Source: Nesterenkonia natronophila
GTDB lineage: Bacteria > Actinomycetota > Actinomycetes > Actinomycetales > Micrococcaceae
Length of the DNA: 64,000 nt
Reading direction: 5' to 3'
NCBI RefSeq assembly: GCF_003595215.1
Contig: NZ_QYZP01000002.1
Span: 434,001-498,000 of the forward strand
This document shows positions 43,878 to 51,580 of this stretch, in pieces. The notes under the pieces were generated by a model, which made no database searches, was not told the DNA's origin, and saw nothing but the letters and a program-made list of their open reading frames with translations. A program made the position numbers and the translations under genes. The first letter of the stretch is position 1. Each line of letters begins with the position of its first letter.

Positions 43878-45212
43878 TCAGTCGGAGTCACGGGTGCCGG
43901 CACCAGGCACCCAGGTTGTCCCCGCAAGTGGAATGCGAGACATCGCAGCCGCCTCCACAGTCAGCGAGACCAGGTCTTCAGGCTCAAGACTCAGAAGATG
44001 AGACTTGCCGCAGGCTCTGGCCAGAGTCTGCGCCTCCAGCGTCAGCACCCTCAAGTAGTTGGCCAGCCGTTGGCCGGCTTCTACTGGGTCCAGTCGAGCC
44101 GCCAGGCGTGGGTCCTGTGTGGTGATGCCCGCAGGGTCGCGGCCGTCCTGGAAGTCGTCGTAGTAGCCAGCCGCAGAGCCGAGTTCGTCATACTCCTTGG
44201 CGTATTTGGGGTCATTGTCGCCCAAGGCGATAAGTGCGGCTGTGCCAATGGAGACGGCATCGGCGCCCATCGCGAGGGCTTTGGCGACATCGGCTCCGTG
44301 ACGAATCCCCCCGGAAGCGATCAGCTGCACCTTGCGGTGTAAGCCCAGCTCCTGCAGAGCCTGAACCGCCTCCGGCAGCGCGGCAAGGATGGGGATCCCG
44401 ACGTGTTCGATGAAAACCTCCTGGGTGGCGGCCGTGCCGCCCTGCATTCCGTCCAGCACCACCACGTCGGCACCGGCGGCCACCGCCAGCTTGACGTCGT
44501 AGTAGGGCCGGGACGCTCCGATCTTCACAAAGATGGGCTTCTTCCAGTCAGTAATCTCGCGCAGTTCGTGGATCTTGATGGTCAGGTCGTCCGGCCCCGT
44601 CCAGTCAGGATGACGGCAGGCGCTTCGCTGGTCGATACCGGCCGGCAGGGTGCGCATGTCCGCAACGCGGTCGGAGAGCTTCTGCCCCAACAGCATCCCG
44701 CCACCTCCGGGTTTGGCCCCCTGGCCCAGAACGATCTCCAACGCGTCTGCGGCGCGAAGATGGTCCGGGTTCATCCCGTAGCGGCTGGGCAGCAGTTGGT
44801 AAACGAGCTTATCCGAGTGTCCGCGCTCTTCCTCTGTCATGCCCCCGTCACCTGTCGTGGTCGCGGTGCCCACCTCGGAAGCACCCCGGCCCAACGCCTC
44901 CTTGGCCTGGGCGGAGAGTGCCCCGAAGCTCATGCCCGCGATGGTGACAGGGACCTGCACGTGGATGGGCTCTGCGCCGTGGAAGTCCCCCAGCACCACA
45001 TCGGAGTCGCACCGTTCTCGGTACCCCTCCAAGGGGTACCGAGACATCGAGGATCCGAGGAAAAGGAGGTCATCGAAGTGCGGGACGCGCCGCTTGGCCC
45101 CCCAACCTCTGATGTCATAGACACCGGTCGTCGCGGCGGCCTGTATGGCTGCGATGGCAGCGCGATCAAAAGTCGCGGACTCACGAAGGCCACGGTCTTC
45201 AGGGCTGCGCAT
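43878..45212 (-). CDS. mgsC: N-methylglutamate synthase subunit C (FMN-binding glutamate synthase-like)
   Basis: A 444-residue TIM-barrel FMN protein of the glutamate-synthase domain family (GlxD/GltB-C-like). Visible features are GMSFGALSAQAKEALGRGAS, GEGGMTEE-like TGDGGMTEEERGH, the GAKPGGGGMLLGQKLS segment and the substrate loop LDGMQGGTAATQEVF. It forms the flavin subunit of N-methylglutamate synthase (mgsABC), which makes N-methylglutamate from glutamate and the bound methylamine or gamma-glutamylmethylamide. It is the last gene of the leftward arm; its ATG shares one base with the mgsB stop. Assignment to mgs instead of GOGAT rests on the gmaS/mgd neighbours. Confidence 0.85.
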   Translation of the reverse strand: MRSPEDRGLRESATFDRAAIAAIQAAATTGVYDIRGWGAKRRVPHFDDLLFLGSSMSRYPLEGYRERCDSDVVLGDFHGAEPIHVQVPVTIAGMSFGALSAQAKEALGRGASEVGTATTTGDGGMTEEERGHSDKLVYQLLPSRYGMNPDHLRAADALEIVLGQGAKPGGGGMLLGQKLSDRVADMRTLPAGIDQRSACRHPDWTGPDDLTIKIHELREITDWKKPIFVKIGASRPYYDVKLAVAAGADVVVLDGMQGGTAATQEVFIEHVGIPILAALPEAVQALQELGLHRKVQLIASGGIRHGADVAKALAMGADAVSIGTAALIALGDNDPKYAKEYDELGSAAGYYDDFQDGRDPAGITTQDPRLAARLDPVEAGQRLANYLRVLTLEAQTLARACGKSHLLSLEPEDLVSLTVEAAAMSRIPLAGTTWVPGAGTRDSD

Positions 45213-45922
45213 CAGTAACTCCTGGCATGCTCGTGGGTGAAGTGGTACAACTTGCGGGCTGAGCCGTATCGGGAGAAGCCGTCTAGGTAGTCCTGCTTCT
45301 CCGCCTGTGGTGCCATGTCAGCTTGGGCCAGCAGGTCTCGGAGGGCCTTACGGTGAGCGGGACCCATGTCCTTTTTAATACAGTCCGCCCCGAGGGTCCC
45401 GACCGTGCCACGGACGTAGATATCGGCTTCGTATATCGAGTCTCCAAGGCCGTCACCAGCGTCTCCGCAGACCACTATTCGCCCGGCCTGCGCCATGAAG
45501 GCGCCCATGGCGCCCATATTTCCGCCGACGACGATGTCTCCACCCTTCAGCGAAATACCACACCGAGTGGAGACGTTGCCTTCGATGATCAGCAGGCCAC
45601 CGTGCGAGCTCGCTCCGGCGGACTGTGAGGCATTGCCTCTGATACGCACCACCCCAGACATCATGTTCTCCGCCACGCCCGGCCCGGCGGAACCTTCCAC
45701 GGTGATCAGTCCTTCCTGGTTCATTCCGGCGCAGTAATAGCCGACGTCACCATCGATCTGCACCTCAAGGGGAGCGTTGACCCCAGCCGCCACGGCATGG
45801 GCTCCTCTCGGGTGTCTGACCACGTACCGCTGAGCGTTCGGAGCGTGGAGCTCGGCGTTGAGTTCCCGCACGCTCTGCACTGCGAGGTCAATCTCAGCGG
45901 TCCCCTGTTTCAGCGTTTCCAT
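45212..45922 (-). CDS. mgsB: N-methylglutamate synthase subunit B (GXGXG domain)
   Basis: A 236-residue protein made of the GXGXG beta-helix domain of glutamate synthase (GlxC-like). Its repeats are seen as DGDVGYYCAGMNQEG, EGSAGPGVAENMMSG, RGNASQSAGASSHGG and GGNMGAMGAFMAQAG. It has no enzymatic motif of its own and is thought to bridge the amidotransferase and flavin subunits. It overlaps mgsA by 13 bases and mgsC by one base, so the three are translated in a coupled way. Confidence 0.87.
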   Translation of the reverse strand: METLKQGTAEIDLAVQSVRELNAELHAPNAQRYVVRHPRGAHAVAAGVNAPLEVQIDGDVGYYCAGMNQEGLITVEGSAGPGVAENMMSGVVRIRGNASQSAGASSHGGLLIIEGNVSTRCGISLKGGDIVVGGNMGAMGAFMAQAGRIVVCGDAGDGLGDSIYEADIYVRGTVGTLGADCIKKDMGPAHRKALRDLLAQADMAPQAEKQDYLDGFSRYGSARKLYHFTHEHARSY

Positions 45923-46803
45923 GCGTATACCCGTCCTGGTAGTGGCTCGAACACGTGAGCTTCATCGATGCCCGGCAGCATTGCCAGTGCCTGGAATTCC
46001 GAGGCCATGGCCACCCACCGGGGATGCTCAGCGATAATCGCGGGCTTGCAGGCGAATTCGTCCCGCACGACGGCGAACCCATGCTCCGTGGTCACAAGCA
46101 ATGTGTAGAAACCGTCGAACTTGTCCCCCAGGGCAGTCAGAGCGGTGGCAAGGTCGTCTCCCTCCGCAAGGCGCGAGGCGACAAATCGAGCTCCGACCTC
46201 GGTGTCGTTCAGGGAGTCGAAGGAGATTCCGCCACGCTGAAGCTCACGCCGGATCGTCGCATAGTTGGAGAATGATCCATTGTGGACCAGACTCACTCCG
46301 ACACCCACAGAGAACGGGTGGCACCCTTCGGCGTTGATCGCAGACTCGGTGGCCATCCGGGTGTGGGCGATGCCTTGCCATCCTTGGGCATCCTGAAGTC
46401 GGTACGTCCCCGCCAAATCATTGGGATTGCCGATGCCCTTATAGACCACCATGTCTTCACCTATCCCCACCACCCGGCTCTCAGGTGCCACGGTGATGAC
46501 AGCGGAAGCAAGCATTTCAGGAGACGTTTCTGCGGTCAGAACCGTGGTCTCACCGACCAACTCGACTCGCACCTTCTCCACGCCGGGAAGTTCGCTGGCG
46601 ACGGCGACTGCCAGGTCTTCGGGCGCGTTGAGCAGAGAGACGGCTGCCTGTCCTTCCGGACACCGAGACCTGTCGCCGTAGATGGCGACGCCGGCTGAGT
46701 CCGGCCCACGGACGACGATGCCCTGCAGCATCTGGACCATGAGCGGGCCGAGGCGTGGGTAAAGCTCCGGATCCCTGAGGTGAAGACCGATGATCCCGCA
46801 CAT
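45910..46803 (-). CDS. mgsA: N-methylglutamate synthase subunit A (class II glutamine amidotransferase)
   Basis: A 297-residue Ntn-type amidotransferase. The catalytic Cys is residue 2 (MCGIIGLHLR), followed by VVRGPDSAGVAIYGD, IAHTRMATESAINAEGCHPF and LVHNGSFSNY as in the GltB/GlxB family. In the N-methylglutamate pathway it takes methylamine from gamma-glutamylmethylamide. AAGGAGG lies 8 bases before the start. It is the first of three overlapping mgs genes and follows the channel gene by about 50 bases. Confidence 0.87.
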   Translation of the reverse strand: MCGIIGLHLRDPELYPRLGPLMVQMLQGIVVRGPDSAGVAIYGDRSRCPEGQAAVSLLNAPEDLAVAVASELPGVEKVRVELVGETTVLTAETSPEMLASAVITVAPESRVVGIGEDMVVYKGIGNPNDLAGTYRLQDAQGWQGIAHTRMATESAINAEGCHPFSVGVGVSLVHNGSFSNYATIRRELQRGGISFDSLNDTEVGARFVASRLAEGDDLATALTALGDKFDGFYTLLVTTEHGFAVVRDEFACKPAIIAEHPRWVAMASEFQALAMLPGIDEAHVFEPLPGRVYAWKR

Positions 46804-46856
46804 GAAACGAGCCTCCTTTTCTGCTGTAGTGGGTGGTCACAGGACCATGTGGGTGT

Positions 46857-48002
46857 TCATGCGGGATCGGTGGCTCGCATTGTGTCGGTGGGAAAAGATT
46901 CCGAATCGTCGAGCATCACTGCCGGAGGTTTGAACAACCGAAGGATGAAACCGGTGACCAGTCCGGTAGCCAGAGCGATGATGAAGGTGCCGACCACCGC
47001 GCCCAGCTGGCTCCACCCGGCACCGATGATGATGATCGGGGCCAGACCACCGACGATGCCAGGGATGCCATGCAGGTTCTGGACCCCCATGGTGTCCAAA
47101 ACCCCGGTCTTCCGACACAGCCAGTCGTTGATGTAGATGAAGGAGAGAGTCGAGGCGATGCCTCCCACCAGCCCTATCAGCCACGCCTGCCAAGGATTGG
47201 CGATGTCCACTGTGGCTCCAATAGCTACCCCTCCGGCGAGGATGGCGTAGGTGAAGATCAGCGGATCGATTGTGCGTTTCAGGACATAGAGCAGAACGTA
47301 AGTGACCAGAGTGGCGGCCATGAGCGCCAGATAAGTGTTGATCATCCCGGGGATGATCTCTTCTGGCGGGAGCAGGGCGGTCACGAATGAGGGCCAAAGC
47401 ACAAACAACAGCATGCTGGCGAGCCAGACGAACGACACGCTGTGCACACTTGTTTTCATGGGCTGATCGTTGACCCTCCTGTTCCGTAGTGCCAGGATGA
47501 CTCCCCATCCCCAGTAGGCCGCGAACATGTGAACGAGAATGGACCCTCCGGAGTCAAAGACGCCTTCGAGGAACTCGAAGAGGAACCACTCGTTGACCAT
47601 GTAGGCAGGGACGAACAGCGCGCCGGCCAGGATGTAGTGGATCGTGGAGATGTGGCCCAGAAAGACTCCGATGGCAATGACAAGCGTGATGGAGGCGAAG
47701 AGTGCCAGGATGATGGCCTCGATGTTCAGCTCTTGGCCGAGGAGTTGAGTGTGGCCGATCAGATATAGCGGCCAGCTGACCGAGAGAACGAGGAGGGTGG
47801 CCAGAGCTACGCCCCATTCGTAGCGCCTGATGAACAGCATCAGGAACGCGACGAGCATGAGCATGAACAGGACGTCCTGTCCGCGGTGGTACTGGAACAG
47901 GTGGGTGGTCTGTTCGTTGACCTCTGCTGCGTGAGCGGCCGCAGGCTGCACCACCAACGCGAGGCAGACTAGCAGTGTGGTGAGAATGGAACGTTTGAAC
48001 AT
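46857..48002 (-). CDS. Rh-type ammonium/methylammonium channel
   Basis: A 381-residue membrane protein of the ammonium transporter superfamily with an N-terminal signal peptide (ending in VVQPAAAHA) and about 11 transmembrane segments. Its signatures are of the Rh branch: FDSGGSILVHMFAAYWG (Asp150, His158), INTYLALMAATLVTYVL and MGVQNLHGIPGIVGGLAPII (His311). AmtB-type proteins instead have DFAGG..VH and VHGVGG motifs. It lies between gmaS and mgsA, so it probably admits methylamine or methylammonium. Bacterial Rh proteins are rare and mostly known from nitrifiers such as Nitrosomonas. Confidence 0.9.
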   Translation of the reverse strand: MFKRSILTTLLVCLALVVQPAAAHAAEVNEQTTHLFQYHRGQDVLFMLMLVAFLMLFIRRYEWGVALATLLVLSVSWPLYLIGHTQLLGQELNIEAIILALFASITLVIAIGVFLGHISTIHYILAGALFVPAYMVNEWFLFEFLEGVFDSGGSILVHMFAAYWGWGVILALRNRRVNDQPMKTSVHSVSFVWLASMLLFVLWPSFVTALLPPEEIIPGMINTYLALMAATLVTYVLLYVLKRTIDPLIFTYAILAGGVAIGATVDIANPWQAWLIGLVGGIASTLSFIYINDWLCRKTGVLDTMGVQNLHGIPGIVGGLAPIIIIGAGWSQLGAVVGTFIIALATGLVTGFILRLFKPPAVMLDDSESFPTDTMRATDPA

Positions 48003-48047
48003 ATCGGCCGTCCTAGGTCCAGGGGCGCTGGTGTTCGCGCCCGTCGC

Positions 48048-49445
48048 TCAGGGGAACTGCAGGTAACGCCGGACCTCCTGGTCGGTGACCATGTCCGCGA
48101 TCTCGTGATATTCGTCCATCTTCATGCGTGCGTAATAGTCCACGAAATCCTCCGTCCTGTCCGTCGGCTCTCCATAGGTGCCGTCCACCGGGACCTTCCC
48201 GAAAGCTCGGCGCAGGACTTCATCCTTCCGAAGGTGGTGCACTGATTCCATGAGATTGTGCGGGAGCATTTGGATTCCGCGCTCCTCGAGCACCTGCGGT
48301 GGAACGTCGTAGAGGTTGCTGGTGTTGGGCTCGCCGGGGTCGAGTTCTCTTTCAATTCCGTCCAAACCGGCAGCTAATGCTGCGGTGAACCCCAGATACG
48401 GGCTGCCGGAGAAGTCCGGGGTGCGATCCTCGATCGCGCCGACCCTGGCCACGCGCAGCATCTGAGTCCGGTTGTTGCCTCCGTAGGTGACTGCGACCGG
48501 TACCCAGGTCCGCACGGATTCGGTGCCAGCCTTCATTCGCTTGTAGGAGTTCACGGTGGGGTTGACCATAGCCATGTATCCAGGGGCATGTTCCAGGATA
48601 CCGGCGGCGAACTGGTAGCCCAGGGTCGAGAGTCCGAGTCCGCGCGGGTCGTCGGGGTCCTCGAAGAGGTTGATGTCACGTTCGGCGTCCCACAGGCTCA
48701 TCGTGTAATGGAACCCGTTGCCGGTGTTGTCGGTGAAGGGTTTGGGCATAAAAGTGGCGATGACGCCGTATTCCTGTGCCACCGTCTCGGTCATATACCG
48801 AAAGAACACCGAACGGTCCGCGGTCTCCATGGCGTCGGAGAAGGTGACGTTGCATTCGAATTGGCCGTTGGCATCTTCGTGATCGACCGCGTAGTTCTCC
48901 CAGCCCAGTTGTGTCACGTACTGCGAGAGGCGGGTGACGAAATCGTACTGACGGGTCAGCCCCTTGACGTCGTAACAGGGCTTGGGCCAGTTGTCGAGGC
49001 GGTCAGCCACCATGAGTCTGCCGTTCTCATCGAAATCGACGAGGGTGAACTCAGCCTCAAATCCAATCTTAAAGACATAACCCAGGTCTCTGGCCCGTTC
49101 GGTCTGCTTGCGAAGGATCGTGCGAGGGCAGTATGGCCATTCCTCTCCATCGACTCGCGCATCTCCGATCACGTGGGCGAGCCCCCTCTTCCACGGGACC
49201 ACACGCAGCGTTCGCGGATCAGGAATGACCTCGATGTCTGGGCTGTGCGGACCCTGGCCGATCTCACCGGCGGCGTAGCCGGCGAATCCTGCGCCGTTTG
49301 AAAATAGGTTGTCCAGTTGGGAAGAGGGAACTAACTTCGCACTGGATTTTCCTCGAACTTCAGTAAATGAAGCAAAAATGAAATCAACATCGTTTTCATC
49401 GAGAACTTTTTTAACAGCGTCTTTAGATTCCGGGGCATTTGTCAC
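48048..49445 (-). CDS. gmaS: Gamma-glutamylmethylamide synthetase (GlnT/type III glutamine-synthetase family)
   Basis: Joins glutamate and methylamine to gamma-glutamylmethylamide with ATP, the entry step of the N-methylglutamate pathway. The 465-residue protein has the glutamine-synthetase fold with ATP/metal residues in KIGFEAEFTLVDFDE, the segment YAVDHEDANGQFECNVTFSD and MPKPFTDNTGNGFHYTMSLW. The end, YLQFP, is like GmaS/GlnT. It starts with GTG (49445) with GAAAGG about 8 bases upstream. Plain glutamine-synthetase activity cannot be excluded, but the mgs, Rh and mgd neighbours favour GmaS. Confidence 0.87.
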   Translation of the reverse strand: MTNAPESKDAVKKVLDENDVDFIFASFTEVRGKSSAKLVPSSQLDNLFSNGAGFAGYAAGEIGQGPHSPDIEVIPDPRTLRVVPWKRGLAHVIGDARVDGEEWPYCPRTILRKQTERARDLGYVFKIGFEAEFTLVDFDENGRLMVADRLDNWPKPCYDVKGLTRQYDFVTRLSQYVTQLGWENYAVDHEDANGQFECNVTFSDAMETADRSVFFRYMTETVAQEYGVIATFMPKPFTDNTGNGFHYTMSLWDAERDINLFEDPDDPRGLGLSTLGYQFAAGILEHAPGYMAMVNPTVNSYKRMKAGTESVRTWVPVAVTYGGNNRTQMLRVARVGAIEDRTPDFSGSPYLGFTAALAAGLDGIERELDPGEPNTSNLYDVPPQVLEERGIQMLPHNLMESVHHLRKDEVLRRAFGKVPVDGTYGEPTDRTEDFVDYYARMKMDEYHEIADMVTDQEVRRYLQFP

Positions 49446-49935
49446 GATGCGGCCTTTCTTCTAATCGCAGTGACGGGAGGATCGGAAGCCGAGCAAAGGA
49501 CCAATTCTCTGCGTCTCGGTGGACTTTCTCCGTTCTGCCAGCTTGACATCACCGCCAGTAATGTGTCAATAGCCCGGCACTCCACGGTCTGCCGCCTCTC
49601 TCGCGGCTGAGTTGCGCCTGGATGGACCGTAAATCGGCCATGTGTGGCATCCGCTTCAACGAGTTCCGATGGGACCATAGTCCCTTGACAGCAGCGTGGG
49701 TGCGTGATTCTATTTCGTTACCATTAACACTTAGTTCCTGTAGACCAGGCGGACTATGACTTTATGAGCTGTCTGCGACGATACTTATTCGTGTAAATTT
49801 TTGTATTCTATGGACATGCAACTATCTCAATTTAAATCGATCAGTATCCTGGACAACCAGACTCGCATTTCTGAGGTGCCCTGAAATTCTTGCATCGAAT
49901 GCATATTCGAACAATGAAACCAGAGAGTGTAAGGC
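49446..49935. promoter_or_regulatory. Divergent control region of the methylamine cluster
   Basis: About 490 bases between gmaS and mgdA with no credible gene. The right half (49700-49910) is notably AT-rich compared with the surrounding DNA (for example CTTATTCGTGTAAATTTTTGTATTC), suggesting promoter or protein-binding DNA. Near mgdA are overlapping inverted repeats: TGCAT-CGA-ATGCA (49891-49903) and TCGAAT-GCAT-ATTCGA (49895-49910). No regulator gene is adjacent, so the controlling protein must be encoded elsewhere. Confidence 0.55.
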
Positions 49936-51270
49936 ATGAAGAAGAGGCCCGTGGTGAAGAAAGGTCAGACTGGTGACTCTGGGGCATGGAGGGCTTCCCC
50001 GGGACGGTCTCGTGGGACCCCGCGACCCCGCTATTCCGCACTGCGCCTGGTCTCCAAGGGTTTCACTCAGGGGGACTGGGCGAAGGTCTGGCGCCAACAT
50101 GACGTGGAACCCCGCTATGACGTTGTCATCATCGGTGGGGGCCTGCACGGTCTCGCCACGGCTTATTACCTAGCGGCCTACCACGGTGTTCGAAAAATCG
50201 CGGTCCTGGATAAGGGCTACCTTGGCGGGGGCGGCTCAGGTCGTAACACAGCCATCGTTAGGTCTAACTACCTGACTCCCGAGGGGGTCAGGTTCTATGA
50301 CCGCTCGCTGAAACTGTACGAGAACCTGGCTGGTGAGCTGAACTTCAACGTGATGTTCTCCCAGCGCGGGCACCTGACCCTGGCCCACAATGATGGCGGG
50401 CTGAGAACCATGCGATGGCGGGCTGAGGTGAACAAGACCCAAGGTGTCGACTCCGAGGTGATCGACCCTGATGAGATCAAGAAGCTCGTACCCAGCATGG
50501 ACACCTCCGACCGGACGCGCTATCCGATACTGGGGGCGCTCTACCATCCTCCGGGCGGGATCATCCGCCACGACGCCGTCGTCTGGGGATATGCCAGGGC
50601 CGCAGCCGGTCTCGGGGTGCACTTGCATCAGGACACAGAAGTTACCGGCATCGATGTCCACCACGGCCGTGTCACCGGTGTTCGGACCACGCGCGGTAAT
50701 ATCTCCACCGCTACGGTCGTGAACTGCACCGCTGGCTGGTCGACCTTGATCTCAGAGATGGCCGGAGTTGAGATGCCGGTGACCACCTCACCCCTCCAGG
50801 CCGCCGTGACAGAACCGGTGAAGCCGTTCTTGGACACTGTCGTGGTATCCGGAAGCCTGCATGTGTACGTCAGCCAGACCGATCGCGGGGAGCTGGTGTT
50901 CGGGGCCAGCGTCGATCCGTTCACCTCTTACTCCGTACGAGGTTCGCTCGAGTTCGTCGAAGGGCTGGCCTCCAATGTGCTCAAACTGATGCCCGGACTG
51001 TCGAAGATGCGGTTGCTGCGCCAATGGTCCGGACTCTGTGACATGACCCCGGATTATTCACCCATTATTGGACCGACCCCAGTAGGGGGCTTCTTCGTGG
51101 ACGTCGGCTGGGGTACCTACGGTTTCAAAGCCGGTCCGGTGGCAGGGGAGGCCATGGCCGAGTGCATCGTGAGTGATCGTTCCCCTGAGATCATTGCGGA
51201 TTTCGGACTGGATCGATTTCGCTCCGGTCGTCTCGTCGGTGAGAAGGGTGCTGCTGCGGTGGGCCACTGA
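49936..51270 (+). CDS. mgdA: N-methylglutamate dehydrogenase subunit A (sarcosine oxidase beta-like)
   Basis: The FAD/FMN-binding catalytic subunit that oxidises N-methylglutamate to glutamate, passing the methyl carbon on as formaldehyde. The 444-residue protein has the Rossmann motif YDVVIIGGGLHGLATAYYLA and the FMN-attachment region GGIIRHDAVVWGYARAA, where His212 matches the His that carries covalent FMN in heterotetrameric sarcosine oxidase. The family N-terminus RYSALRLVSKGFTQ appears after an odd 30-residue basic leader, so the start is uncertain (ATG 49936, or GTG 49951/49954). It is the first gene of the rightward arm. Confidence 0.85.
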   Translation: MKKRPVVKKGQTGDSGAWRASPGRSRGTPRPRYSALRLVSKGFTQGDWAKVWRQHDVEPRYDVVIIGGGLHGLATAYYLAAYHGVRKIAVLDKGYLGGGGSGRNTAIVRSNYLTPEGVRFYDRSLKLYENLAGELNFNVMFSQRGHLTLAHNDGGLRTMRWRAEVNKTQGVDSEVIDPDEIKKLVPSMDTSDRTRYPILGALYHPPGGIIRHDAVVWGYARAAAGLGVHLHQDTEVTGIDVHHGRVTGVRTTRGNISTATVVNCTAGWSTLISEMAGVEMPVTTSPLQAAVTEPVKPFLDTVVVSGSLHVYVSQTDRGELVFGASVDPFTSYSVRGSLEFVEGLASNVLKLMPGLSKMRLLRQWSGLCDMTPDYSPIIGPTPVGGFFVDVGWGTYGFKAGPVAGEAMAECIVSDRSPEIIADFGLDRFRSGRLVGEKGAAAVGH

Positions 51271-51325
51271 CCCATTCGCGGCGGCAACTGTCCCCGTCAA
51301 CAACTACTTTTAGGAGGTCCTTCCC

Positions 51326-51580
51326 GTGATGCAGATACCTTGCCCGTGGTGCGGGCCGCGCAACGCTACCGAGTTTCGTCATCATGGTCCCCACGCGCCG
51401 CGACCGGACCCGGCAACAGCGTCGGCGGAAGAATGGCGCCGGTATCTCTATCTCAGGCCGAATCCGTACGGCCCAGTTGAGGAAACGTGGTACCACGCGG
51501 CCGGGTGCCGGCGCTTCGTCAGCGTCATCCGTGACACCTTCACTAACGCGACGCAATGGTCTGAAGGAGGGCCACGATGA
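51326..51580 (+). CDS. mgdB: N-methylglutamate dehydrogenase subunit B (sarcosine oxidase delta-like)
   Basis: An 84-residue zinc-binding subunit. It has CPWCGPRN near the start and HAAGCRRF near the end, giving the Cys/His ligands of SoxD; PNPYGPVEETWYH is the typical central segment. It stabilises the complex. GTG 51326 or ATG 51329 starts it, with TAGGAGG upstream. Its stop overlaps the following ATG (ATGA), so expression is coupled to the large fused subunit. Confidence 0.87.
   Translation: MMQIPCPWCGPRNATEFRHHGPHAPRPDPATASAEEWRRYLYLRPNPYGPVEETWYHAAGCRRFVSVIRDTFTNATQWSEGGPR

Noticed and set aside
43878..46803. Ordinary glutamate synthase (GOGAT) in three pieces
   Set aside because: The three proteins correspond to split amidotransferase, GXGXG and FMN domains, and there is no small NADPH-dependent GltD subunit; linkage to gmaS and mgd favours N-methylglutamate synthase.
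49442..49678. 78-residue minus-strand frame upstream of gmaS
   Set aside because: It has no ribosome-binding site or family resemblance and lies in the probable promoter region.
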